From: Stramonita haemastoma
Lineage: Eukaryota; Mollusca; Gastropoda; Neogastropoda; Muricidae
Assembly (NCBI GenBank): GCA_030674155.1
Contig: CM060320.1
Span: forward strand, 16,005,246 to 16,022,745
Direction of reading: 5' to 3'
Length of the DNA stretch: 17,500 nt
Shown here piece after piece: positions 1-7,389 of this stretch. How positions within the stretch are numbered: the first letter of the stretch is position 1; the number at the start of each line of letters is the position of its first letter. The position numbers and the translations under genes were made by a program. A model generated the notes under the pieces. That model did no database searches and had not been told where the DNA came from. It saw only the letters and a list, made by a program, of their open reading frames with translations.

Positions 1-423
1 AATTCTCCTGGCTTAATTTAGAGTCAAGAGTTATGCATTTTATTTTTTTTTTTTCTAATTTCGCCTGAGCAAGACCAACTGTTATCTGACCAACTCAGCA
101 CAGTATACGACCCTCACCTCACACACATTATAAGATAATACCTAAACCAATACCAATCCCAGCACTTTTCAGTAATTAAACCAGAGAGGGCATTTCCTTT
201 TGTCTGGCTTTGGGAGGAAGCATATGGATTGGAAACAAGAAGGATGGAGATAGTTAGGTGCCTAGAAGACAGCGTTCTGTATAACTAGGGTGTATCATAG
301 CCACTGAAAAACCGGCAAAGGGATTTAGCAACAGTGAGTGCCAGGTCTCATTTATCCAATAGCGTTATCCAGGTCCAGCATATGGCTCCTGATTTGAAGA
401 ATATGAGAGAATAAACATGGGTG
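1..423. other. Unique AT-rich sequence, no gene recognised
   Basis: There is no long open frame and no recognisable repeat. A T-rich run lies near 42-54. A CA|GTGAGT match near 334 resembles a splice donor, but no convincing open frame leads into it. I see nothing else here. Confidence 0.6.
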
Positions 424-458
424 ATATATATATATATATATATTATATATATAATATA

Positions 459-498
<40 letters not shown>
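424..498. repeat. (AT)n microsatellite, interrupted
   Basis: This is a nearly pure AT dinucleotide tract, interrupted by short phase shifts (TTAT, TAAT, TTTT) around 442-466. The last 35 bases or so are uninterrupted. It runs into the GT tract that follows. Such tracts extrude cruciforms easily and are highly polymorphic. Confidence 0.95.
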
Positions 499-501
<3 letters not shown>

Positions 502-516
502 TGTGTATTTGTGCCT

Positions 517-596
<80 letters not shown>

Positions 597-660
597 ATTT
601 ATATATGAGTGTGTATTTGTGTGTGTTTGTGTGTGTGTGTCTGTCTGTCAGTCTGTCTAT
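499..660. repeat. (GT)n microsatellite with degenerate GT/CTGT flanks
   Basis: The pure GT core is 527-592 (33 units). It is followed by AT-rich sequence, imperfect GT at about 607-640, and a short CTGT/CTAT stretch to 660. The GAGTGTGTATTTGTG-type sequence before the core (499-513) recurs after it (607-621), which suggests local duplication or slippage. The apparent Cys/Val reading frame here is microsatellite translation, not a gene. Confidence 0.95.
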
Positions 661-1031
661 CTATGTTTATAACACTGTTATTTGTTAGGGGGCTTTCTGT
701 ATGCAGCTTTCTTATTTTGCTATTATCCTATTTGGCTGTTTGCATTTCATGAGAGGGGGGAAAGGAGAGCAAACAGAGCATAAAGATTGGGGCAGTAAAA
801 AAGATGGAGCTTACTCTTCATGATATGCTTGGACTCTTGGTTGTGTGATTCCTTGTATTTAGTGGCTTCTTTGTTTGTTTCTTTGTTTGTTTGTCTGTCT
901 TTTTTTTTGTTTTGTTTTGTTCCATGTAAGGCAGTGCAAAAATGAATTGTGCAGTAAATTATGGATTCATTCAGGAAGGAGCAGTATATAGTTGAATTTC
1001 ATTTCAGCCATTCATATTTTAAAAGGGCTGC
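661..1031. other. Unique sequence with T/TG-rich patches, no gene
   Basis: Mostly AT-rich unique DNA. At 868-922 there is a pyrimidine/T-rich patch of TTTG, CTGT and TTTTG units, an incipient simple repeat. No coding or RNA signal is seen. Confidence 0.5.
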
Positions 1032-1098
1032 TTATTTATTTATTTATTTATTTATCTATTGATTTATTTATTTATTTATTTGTTTATTGATTGATTGT
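1032..1098. repeat. (TTTA)n tetranucleotide repeat, imperfect
   Basis: Two blocks of TTTA units are separated by a CTATTGAT interruption near 1056-1062, and the array decays into TTTG/TTGA units. On the opposite strand this reads (TAAA)n, the kind of tail seen on SINE A1 near 6391-6412, so it could be a relic retroposon tail. No SINE body was recognised on either side. Confidence 0.85.
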
Positions 1099-1397
1099 TT
1101 TTCCTCTGCTTCTTTGTTGCTTGATTCTCTGTTTATGAATCTTTCACTGAGATGATAGAACACACAGGCTGGAGCAAATGCTTTTATTTTAACAGAAAAA
1201 AGATGTTGTCAAGGTTTGCTCTGCTGGGTTTTGCTTTTTGTTAGATGTTGCATTGGCAATAGTAGTGTTGTCATCTTTTACCTTGTCATCAACCACTATG
1301 GCTGGGAGATAATTGTCTATACCTGACTGGAATCCTAGTACAAATACATTCTGCACATGTGTGCACGTAGCACACAAGCGTGCGTCCACGCGGGGGC

Positions 1398-1400
<3 letters not shown>

Positions 1401-1480
<80 letters not shown>

Positions 1481-1554
1481 AAGCATGTGTGTATGTGTGT
1501 GTGGTGTGATGTGGTGTGGTGGTGGCGGTGGTTGTGTGTGTGTGTGTGTGTGTG
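1401..1554. repeat. (GT)39 microsatellite plus degenerate GT/GGT
   Basis: The pure GT tract is 1401-1478 (39 units), directly after a GC-rich CGCGGGGGCCC segment. An imperfect GT/GTGGT stretch follows, with a second pure block at about 1532-1554. Long Cys-Val and Thr-His frames in this area are translations of the repeat. Confidence 0.95.
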
Positions 1555-1718
1555 TTTGTTTAGCACTGGTACTGGTGAAAAGTAATTATGATTCAAATCA
1601 TCAACCCAGGTATGATTGTATAATTTATGGAGACTAAACAGCTTTGAAGAAAATCTCTCCCTTTGAGTCGCACAGCCATTAAAATGAAATAAAACATTTT
1701 GAATATGATTTACTATGT

Positions 1719-1810
1719 CACACACACACACGCGCGCACGTGCACACACACACACACCACACACACACTCAGAGGGAGAGGGAGAGAGAGAGAGATTGGA
1801 AAAAAAGAGA

Positions 1811-1846
<36 letters not shown>

Positions 1847-1945
1847 CAGAAAGACAGACAGACAGATAGAGAGAGAAAGAAACAAAGACAGAAGCAAAAT
1901 CCGAGACAGACAGAGACAGAGAGATGTAGAGACCAACAGACAGAC
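1719..1945. repeat. Compound (CA)n-(GA)n-(GACA)n microsatellite
   Basis: A CA tract with a CG/CA patch (1719-1769) passes into GA (1771-1840) and then GACA units (about 1827-1870). Decaying GACA/AACA-rich sequence follows to about 2000. The transitions are single-base changes between neighbouring motifs, as expected of slippage plus point mutation. The Arg/Glu-rich frames here are artefacts. Confidence 0.93.
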
Positions 1946-1984
1946 AAACAAAATGAGACAAAGCCAGCCACGCAGGCAAAGCAG

Positions 1985-2150
1985 ACACAAGAAGAGGAAA
2001 AAAACAAGCAATAAATTAAACAACAAACAACTTAAGACCCAACAAACAAAACAAAACAAACAAAACGATCCAACAACAACAACAAAATTAAAGAAAGAGA
2101 ACACAAAAAGGATTATTAATAAGCTCATGCAAGCACCCCCCCCCCCCCCC
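1985..2150. repeat. A-rich CAAA/CAACA region ending in C15
   Basis: A-rich, imperfect (AAAC)n and (AAC)n sequence runs from about 2005 to 2125. A 15-nt homopolymer C run follows at 2136-2150. C runs this long are prone to assembly and sequencing length errors, so frames crossing it are unreliable. Confidence 0.8.
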
Positions 2151-2570
2151 ATATGTTTCCCAATTATGCCATTGTCTCTCCCCCAGCTCTTGATCTTCCA
2201 TTACTCATTTCTACTTTCTGGCCAGGTGAATCAGGTGCGGGATTCGTTTGACACTAACTCCTCGTTGCACGTGCGTTCAAGCAGAAAGAAAGAAAAGCTC
2301 GGCCTGCTCAATCACCCTTCTCCTAATGCTCGCTGCTTTGAAAACCTTGACGACTGACAGTTGCTGGTGACGGGAAAAGGAAGTCATGACTATGATTGTC
2401 ATCATCATCAGGAAAAACGCCGATGAAACAAATGAGAGACGAAACAAAGACATGTCAACCCCTCATCATCATGGTGTTGTGTTGTCATTTCATTGTTTTC
2501 GGGGTGGTTGTTGTGTTTTTGGTTTAGTGAACTATCCTTGAAGTCGGAATGTGGCTGCCTTTATTAATGG
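2151..2570. other. Unique sequence, no gene recognised
   Basis: Balanced-composition unique DNA. It contains a CACGTG E-box palindrome near 2268-2273, a GTCATGAC palindrome near 2382, and short TCATCA runs near 2400 and 2464. No reading frame with coding character was found. The motifs are too short to assign function. Confidence 0.4.
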
Positions 2571-2572
2571 TA

Positions 2573-2660
2573 GGCGAAATTGGTGGCATTCGCAGAAATC
2601 TCAGCATTTGTGAAACTTGTTGGAGCTCTAGCTGAGGAACAAAAAAAAATCCTTAAAATC
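2573..2660. repeat. Dispersed repeat family R2, copy 1
   Basis: This copy shares an ordered set of words with the segments at 2877-2965 and 5803-5890: ATTGGTGGCAT, then a TC(A)-CCATTTGTGAA-like word, then a GGGAACAAAA-like word and CCTT. Similarity is partial, consistent with old, diverged copies. There is no terminal repeat or poly-A tail that would define its class. Confidence 0.45.
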
Positions 2661-2876
2661 TACTACATCGAGTCTAAATGTAAAGAGTATTTAGGCATAT
2701 GCTTAAGAGCAATGCGTTCGTTGACAGCTTAATAATTGCTATATATTTACAGGTAAAGGCACCACAGCATTACTTATCATCTCAGAGTTTTTGTACAGAA
2801 TCTTTTGTTTCCAGCATATACACCTATTAGTACAATATTACATAGTATTTTCAGCATACATGTATGTTATCTTCAT

Positions 2877-2965
2877 GTTGGACAAATTGGTGGCATATGC
2901 AAAATCACACCATTGGTGAACCATGGGTCTCTCGCCAGGGAACAAAAAACAATGGCTCCTTAAAG
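2877..2965. repeat. Dispersed repeat family R2, copy 2
   Basis: It aligns with copy 1 through the ATTGGTGGCAT word, a CACCATTGGTGAAC word, GGGAACAAAAAACAA and CTCCTT. Upstream, the AGCATACATGTAT word at about 2855-2867 recurs at about 5330-5342, so the repeat may be longer or may be one part of a composite. A 77-codon frame across this copy (2864-3097) looks like chance. Confidence 0.45.
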
Positions 2966-3368
2966 AGAAACTTTCGTGAAAACTGGAACCCTTATCTTGA
3001 TTACTGGAAGAATTATTATCAGTTCAGTTTCAAACCACTACACCCTGCAGCCACCTACAGCAAAAAATTTTCTCAGCATATGCATTTGTTTTCATAGGAG
3101 AATGGCTGATTTCTAGAAAAACGGTTACCAAGGACAACGCTTACTCCAATGGGTTTTCTAAATGCACTTTAGGCACGAGACCTCTGTTGGTCATCACATT
3201 TGAAAAATAGTAAAAGTCATACCCCATTATACCACTCTGGCAGTGCTGTCACTGACACAACAAGTCATGGCAGATGTTTGCAGGAAGACTATGCAGGAGG
3301 TCTCTGAGGCAAAAACTGCATCCTGATTGTGCTGCACCACTTATTTCTTCATTTTCCTGTCTGTGCAG
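2966..3368. other. Sequence upstream of candidate exon, intron-like
   Basis: No repeat or gene is recognised in this stretch. Its last 30 bases are pyrimidine-rich and end in TGCAG, forming the putative splice acceptor for the candidate exon that starts at 3369. Confidence 0.35.
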
Positions 3369-3578
3369 GTAACTGTTTACCATCACAGTGGCTACTCCTA
3401 CACATTGTATGTAGCCCAGAAGAAGAAGAAAAAAATCACTAGCTGGCTGCCATACGATCTTTTCAGGCACCTTGACACTGGCAACGCTATTATTGGCAAA
3501 CAGGAGGGGTTGACAGCCAGGCAGCCAGGAAGCATTGGGACCACCAACGTTGACCCCTGCTGTCAGTTTATTTCTTAA
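3369..3578 (+). CDS. Candidate terminal coding exon, unknown protein
   Basis: A 69-codon open frame follows a strong acceptor-like sequence: a pyrimidine-rich stretch from about 3339, then CTGTGCAG ending at 3368. It stops at TAA (3576-3578). Its composition differs from the AT-rich flanks, with mixed third positions and no low-complexity runs except one KKKKK. The peptide starts VTVYHHSGYSYTLYV, continues through KKITSWLPYDLFRHLD and ends DPCCQFIS. It has no obvious membrane segment, and the C-terminus is not a CaaX box. The first downstream AATAAA is at about 4382, which would give a long 3' UTR containing the (CT)n tract and repeat R1. I do not recognise the protein and see no upstream exon in this window. 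Alternatives are a decayed repeat or a chance frame. This is the best coding candidate here, but it is unproven. Confidence 0.4.
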   Translation, partial: VTVYHHSGYSYTLYVAQKKKKKITSWLPYDLFRHLDTGNAIIGKQEGLTARQPGSIGTTNVDPCCQFIS

Positions 3579-3671
3579 TCAACTGTCACGCAGTGATCAT
3601 CGCTTATGAGTTTGACTGGCAAATATTCGTTGGGCACCCAGTCATGATGAATACTTTTCCTTAGAGGTTTT

Positions 3672-3674
<3 letters not shown>
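3579..3674. other. Short unique sequence after candidate stop
   Basis: Possible proximal 3' UTR if the preceding exon is real. It has no AATAAA and contains a GATCATCG palindrome-like patch near 3595. It leads straight into the CT microsatellite. Confidence 0.3.
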
Positions 3675-3754
<80 letters not shown>

Positions 3755-3775
3755 TTCACAACTTCCATACTCTCT

Positions 3776-3844
<69 letters not shown>
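3675..3844. repeat. Long interrupted (CT)n microsatellite
   Basis: Two long pure TC/CT blocks (3675-3750 and about 3781-3844) flank a 30-nt interruption that keeps a short CT island near 3771-3779. The polypyrimidine/polypurine asymmetry favours triplex (H-DNA) formation. The Glu-Arg frame on the minus strand is an artefact. Confidence 0.95.
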
Positions 3845-3847
<3 letters not shown>

Positions 3848-3911
3848 TCAACCCTCCTACCCCGTTTTCTCCAAGTTTCCCTCTCCACAAAGCAAAGACT
3901 GGGGGCGGGGT

Positions 3912-4150
3912 GTGTTCAATACTGTTTGCAGCAGGTCATATTTGCTATGGAGTTTGCTTCCTCAAGGCACAAGTAAACAAGCCTGTCAATACAGGAGCCA
4001 CAGTTGAATGCCCTCGCCTTGTACACTTGTTTACCTCCACCAGAGGTTTCTTTTCAAGGAGGAGGGGAATTTTATGGTAGGAAAAACTGTCCGACAAAGT
4101 GGCTTGATAGACTTTGAGCAATGCTAGTGCCTTTGCCTGCCGAGGTTAAA
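3912..4150 (+). repeat. Dispersed repeat family R1, copy 1
   Basis: This is one of four copies in the same orientation within about 3.3 kb. Shared words are GTGTTCAATACTG, TTTGCTATGGAGTTTGCTT, AGGCACAAGTAAACAAGCC, CACAGTTGAATGCCCTCGCC, CACTTGTTTACCTCCACC, TTTTCAAGGAG and a 3' TAGACTTTGAGCAATG-like word. It contains the inverted pair GTAAACAAG (3973-3981) and CTTGTTTAC (4026-4034). No Pol III A/B boxes, terminal inverted repeats or poly-A tail are obvious. It could be a LINE 3' end, a MITE relic or a satellite-like unit. Confidence 0.7.
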
Positions 4151-4474
4151 AAAAGAGGTTAGGAATCTCAGTATTAATCATTATTTTAAGCAAATGGGAG
4201 AGCTGGGTTTGATCTTCTTTTGCTCCTATCTTACTTTTATTCATTTTCTGGTCTGATTATTTGCTCTGTTAAATTTTTGTTAAAAAAGAAAAGTAAATGA
4301 ATTTGAATTGTATAACCAAAGGGGTTTTTGTTTTTCAGGGAAAAGAAAAGGATAGTATGTTTTATGAATTGCAAGTGTGAAAATAAAGCTTATAGTTAAA
4401 AAAAAATCTTTTGTTATCATGTTGAACATATGGGAAGCCTTTTATTGGTGTGTTTCCACATATATCCCAAACTC
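4151..4474. other. AT-rich sequence, no gene; AATAAA near 4382
   Basis: AT-rich unique DNA with runs of A and T. A canonical AATAAA at 4382-4387 is followed by T-rich and then GT-rich sequence, which superficially fits a plus-strand polyadenylation signal for the candidate exon at 3369-3578. AT richness makes chance AATAAA likely. Confidence 0.3.
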
Positions 4475-4493
4475 TGTGTGTGTGTGTGTGTGT

Positions 4494-4536
<43 letters not shown>

Positions 4537-4585
4537 TGTTGGTGTGTGATGTGTGTGTGTGTGTGTAGTAGTAGTAGTAGTAGTA
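4475..4585. repeat. (GT)n, interrupted, ending in (GTA)n
   Basis: GT units carry GGTGT interruptions at about 4493, 4534 and 4548. They change to seven GTA units (about 4565-4585). Confidence 0.93.
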
Positions 4586-4628
4586 TAGTCTTCAATTTTA
4601 GTCCTTCCACATACAGTGATACAGGATA

Positions 4629-4630
<2 letters not shown>

Positions 4631-4686
<56 letters not shown>
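4631..4686. repeat. (GT)28 microsatellite
   Basis: Uninterrupted GT tract, 45 bases after the preceding GT/GTA array. Confidence 0.95.
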
Positions 4687-4690
<4 letters not shown>

Positions 4691-4796
4691 GGAAGAGGTA
4701 GTTTATACTCTATTCCTATAATCTTCCATTTGTTTTCTTTCTTCTCTTTTTTCTCCTAGTTAGGGAAAAACGACACATGTCTAGACACATGTCTAA

Positions 4797-5020
4797 ACAC
4801 ATTCTTCAGTAGGTTATGCTTGCTGTGGAGTCTGCCTCCTGAAGGCAAAAATACAGAAGCCATTAATACTGGAAGCACAGCTGAATGCCCAAGCATAGTC
4901 GGTCCCTTTATTTGCTTCTACAAAAATAATGTTCTTTTCAAGGAGCAGAAGCTCCTGTATTAGTGAAGAACCTTCCACAGTGGGTAATGGAGTTGAGCAG
5001 TATACTTGCCAGGACAGATA
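4797..5020 (+). repeat. Dispersed repeat family R1, copy 2
   Basis: A diverged R1 copy. It keeps GGTTATGCTTGCTGTGGAGT, CTCCTGAAGGCA, CACAGCTGAATGCCC, TTTGCTTCTAC, GTTCTTTTCAAGGAGCAG and a 3' GAGTTGAGCAGTAT word matching copy 1. The GTAAACAAG/CTTGTTTAC inverted pair seen in copy 1 is eroded here. Confidence 0.6.
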
Positions 5021-5384
5021 AAGAGACAAACGAAAAGATAATCATAAAAACAGAATAAAACAAACAAATTAGAAAATAAGCAAGGAAACAAACAATGAGC
5101 CAAAATGCAAAACTGCATGGTTGCAACAAAACCTGTTTGGGCCTATGCTGCTTGTTTGGGTTTTGGGGTTGGAGTTTTATGGGTTTATTTTGCTTTTGTT
5201 TTGTTGGTTGGTTGTGGTTCTGTTGATGTTTTTTAGGGGGTGGGGGAGTGGATGGAGACCAGAGTAGTTGGGTGGGACCTGGGGTAGGCAACATTTTATT
5301 TTTACACTCCACCCACACTTCTCTATTTCAAGCATACATGTATCATTGTATCTTCTCCCTTAGAAGGCAAAAGTGGCAGGCAAG
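5021..5384. other. A-rich then G/T-rich sequence, no gene
   Basis: A-rich to about 5095, then strongly G/T-rich (5130-5285) with TTTTG, GGTTG and GGGGTGGGGG patches that could form G-quadruplexes on the plus strand. No coding signal. An AGCATACATGTAT word at about 5330 also occurs near repeat R2 copy 2. Confidence 0.45.
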
Positions 5385-5625
5385 TTCATAGCAGTCTGTA
5401 ATAGGTCACGTGTGCTATGCTCTCTGAAGGCACAAGTGAACAAACCACCAGTGCAGGGTCACAGTTGAATGCCCTCGCCTTGTACACTTGTTTACTTCCA
5501 CCAATTGTTCTTTTTTTAAGGAGCAATGTTCCTTTTTGGGGTACGTTTTTTTTCGTAATGGAAACAAAAGTTGACTGACACACATGGCATGCTAAGATAA
5601 ACTGAAGTAATGTCTGTGCCTACAC
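5385..5625 (+). repeat. Dispersed repeat family R1, copy 3
   Basis: It keeps GGTCACGTGTGCTATG, GAAGGCACAAGTGAACAAAC, a run identical to copy 1 from CACAGTTGAATGCCCTCGCC through the CTTGTACACTTGTTTAC words, then TTCCACCAATTGTTCTTTTT and AAGGAGCAATGTTCC. The 3' part has AAACTGAAGTAATGTCTGTG, aligning with copy 1's TAGACTTTGAGCAATG region. The minus-strand 65-codon frame here is repeat translation. Confidence 0.65.
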
Positions 5626-5802
5626 ACTACACACACAAAAGACAAAATGAAACAAAGGAGAAATACGCATGATTCTAAAAAGATTTGATTTTCTTGCCCT
5701 GTAAATGCGAGAGAAAAGTTATAGATCTCTGTGACTTTTGTTTGTTTGTTGTTTGTTTTTCGTTTGGTCGGGGTTTTCTTTTGGCTGCACTACTTCAACC
5801 CT

Positions 5803-5950
5803 AAACTGTCCCATTTGAAAAAATCTCACCATTTGTGAACCTAACCTCAGAGCTCTGGCCAAGGACAAAAGAGACCTCCCTGTCACTGTAACAGGTCCTA
5901 AAATTCAAAACAATTGTACCTAGCAGTATCACTGATGCCAACTTACCACT
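5803..5950. repeat. Dispersed repeat family R2, copy 3 (diverged)
   Basis: It shares a CCCATTTGAAAAAATCTCA / CACCATTTGTGAACCTAA pattern, an AGAGCTCTGGCCAAGGACA word and a following CCT with R2 copies 1 and 2, in the same order and strand. The extent past 5890 is uncertain. Similarity was judged by eye, and a chance contribution cannot be excluded. Confidence 0.35.
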
Positions 5951-6054
5951 GCTATACAATGAGCTTTGACAGATAGACAACTGAATCCATAACTTTTCTT
6001 CTGCTATCATGCTTTTGTAACCATTTGTACTCTTACCATCTACCTACATAACAC

Positions 6055-6414
6055 AAGTGTGGTGGGACGGGATAACCCAGTGGTAAGAATATTGCTTTGC
6101 AATCTAGGGACCAAGGTTCGAATCCCATTTAAGGGGATTTTCCCTCTGGAGTTAACATCAATTCTGACTCCAGCTCCCCAATAGTCCTTCAATATGAGGC
6201 TATAAAGCCGAGGCCCTGTGTTCCAACCCGCAAAACAACTTGCCCACAGTTAAATCCTGTTTCCGCGTTTTGGAAGACTAAGCCATTTGGGGGGGGGGGT
6301 GGAAACAGTCTACTAAATTTACAAAACTGCATACATACACATGGGGACTGGAATGTAAAAATCACATGTGCTTATTCCAACATTCTCAATATAAAAGAAT
6401 AAATAAATAAATGA
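6055..6414 (+). mobile_element. tRNA-derived SINE, family A copy 1, near full length
   Basis: Non-autonomous Pol III retroposon. The tRNA-like head has an A box TAACCCAGTGG (6073-6083) and a B box GGTTCGAATCC (6115-6125) with tRNA-like spacing. A body follows, with AAGGGGATTTTCC, CTGGAGTTAACATCAAT, GAGGCTATAAAGCCGAGG, a CCGCGTTTTGGAAGA word, an 11-nt G run (6289-6299), CTAAATTTACAAAACTGCAT and GCTTATTCCA. It ends in an (A)AATA tail (about 6391-6412). Three more copies are in the window. No clear target-site duplication was found by eye. It is probably mobilised by a partner LINE recognising the shared 3' end (family knowledge, not shown here). The head keeps good promoter boxes but is unlikely to be a working tRNA. 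Confidence 0.85.
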
Positions 6415-6660
6415 TCTTTGGTAGCCAGTCTGAGTGTCATATTTCCATACAGTGATAAGTCATAGAAAGCAATTCTTACATTTATGCTATTTTTTCAGTT
6501 GAGCAGAAGGGGGGAGGGGGATAGGTTTACAGTCATCAGTTTATGTTGCACCGTTTACTTAACACCTGATATCACTGCTAGCAAGTTTGAATGGTCTATT
6601 TTCATTCAATTAAATAACAGAAAGTAGCTGTTAGTTTTCCGATTTTCTTTTTTTGCTGTT
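6415..6660. other. AT-rich unique sequence, no gene
   Basis: Contains a GGGGGGAGGGGG patch at about 6508-6520. No repeat or coding signal recognised. Confidence 0.4.
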
Positions 6661-6870
6661 GTTGGTTGCACCTTGGCTTTAGTACAGTCTCCCCAGTTCA
6701 CCCAGCTGTAAATGGGTACCTGGCCTCTTTAGGGTCAGGGAAGGTAAAGCAGCAAGGGAGAGGAGATGGGCACCGCCCTCAACATGCTGGCCCCTAGAGA
6801 AGCTGAGGTCTCTGATGCCTCGCTCCGCTATGACCACTTAGGTTATGGGACACCTTTACCTAAACCCAAC
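6660..6870 (+). mobile_element. SINE family B copy 1, 5'-truncated
   Basis: It begins inside the element at a GGTTGCACCTTGGCTTTAGT word, lacking the head seen in copies 2 and 3. It then runs through the conserved CCAGTTCACCCAGCTGTAAA and TGGGTACCTGGC segments, GGGTCAGGGAAGGTAAAGCA, GGAGAGGAGATGGGCACCGC, CATGCTGGCCCC and GAGGTCTCTGATGCCTCGCT. The 3' end is GGTTATGGGACACCTTTACC. The 3' two-thirds match minus-strand copy 3 closely. An open frame starting at 6766 lies inside this SINE and is not a gene. Confidence 0.8.
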
Positions 6871-7035
6871 ATTAGGGTAGCAGCATTACAATTTCGGGGA
6901 TGGCTTGTTTATTTTTCGTGTTTTTTGGTTTCTTCTAGCTGGGCAGGCAGGGAATGTTTGAGTGTACACACTTCACCCTCACTTTCAACCACTAATTTGT
7001 TTTACTTCTTCCCACAACAAGGTGAAGACGATGGT

Positions 7036-7190
7036 TGTGTTCAATACTGCTGGAGTGGGCCATGTTTGCTGTGGAGTTTGCTTTGAAAGGCACAGGTAAA
7101 CAAGCCTAACACTACACAGGGTCACAGTGGAACTCCACTAGTCTGTGTATACTGGTTTACTTCCACCAATTGTTCTTTTCCAAGGAGTAG
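7036..7190 (+). repeat. Dispersed repeat family R1, copy 4, 3'-truncated
   Basis: It keeps GTGTTCAATACTGC, GGCCATGTTTGCTGTGGAGT, AGGCACAGGTAAACAAGCC, GGGTCACAGTGGAA and TTTACTTCCACCAATTGTTC, then TTTTCCAAGGAG. At that point the (TAGTG)n array replaces the 3' end found in copies 1-3. The inverted arms are GTAAACAAG and CTGGTTTAC, so one arm carries a change. Confidence 0.65.
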
Positions 7191-7289
7191 TGTAGTGTAG
7201 TGTAGTGTAGTGTAGTGTAGTGTAGTGTAGTGTAGTGTAGTGTAGTGTATGTAGTTGTGTGTGTGCGCGTGCGTGGTGTGTGTGGTGTG

Positions 7290-7326
<37 letters not shown>

Positions 7327-7335
7327 GTGTGTGGC
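7187..7335. repeat. (TAGTG)n pentanucleotide array followed by (GT)n
   Basis: About 12 units of TAGTG (7187-7249) start exactly where repeat R1 copy 4 stops. An imperfect GT/GC patch (7250-7290) and a pure GT tract (about 7291-7325) follow. On the minus strand this reads as Leu-His-Tyr-Thr repeats, which are not a protein. Confidence 0.93.
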
Positions 7336-7389
7336 TTTTTGTTTGTTGGTTCTTTTGTTGCTGATTTTTAAAAAATGTTTGTTTATAAA

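Noticed and set aside
497..688. Cys/Val-rich reading frame over the GT tract, and similar frames at 1313, 4377, 8424 and 14336
   Set aside because: They are direct translations of GT, CT or CTGT microsatellites. Overlapping frames on both strands show the same effect, and no non-repetitive domain is present.
1032..1098. (TTTA)n as the tail of a minus-strand SINE
   Set aside because: No A/B boxes or SINE A, B or E body words are found on the expected side (higher coordinates), so the retroposon origin is unsupported.
1740..2357. 205-codon Arg/Glu/Lys-rich frame
   Set aside because: Most of it is CA/GA/GACA repeat and A-rich DNA, and it crosses a C15 run read as prolines. No recognisable domain in the non-repetitive tail.
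6064..6130. tRNA gene
   Set aside because: A and B boxes are good, but the anticodon arm does not pair well and the sequence continues into a repeated SINE body. It is a SINE head.
6766..7086. 106-codon frame that looks protein-like
   Set aside because: Its first third lies inside SINE B copy 1 and its end inside repeat R1 copy 4, so it is stitched from repeats.
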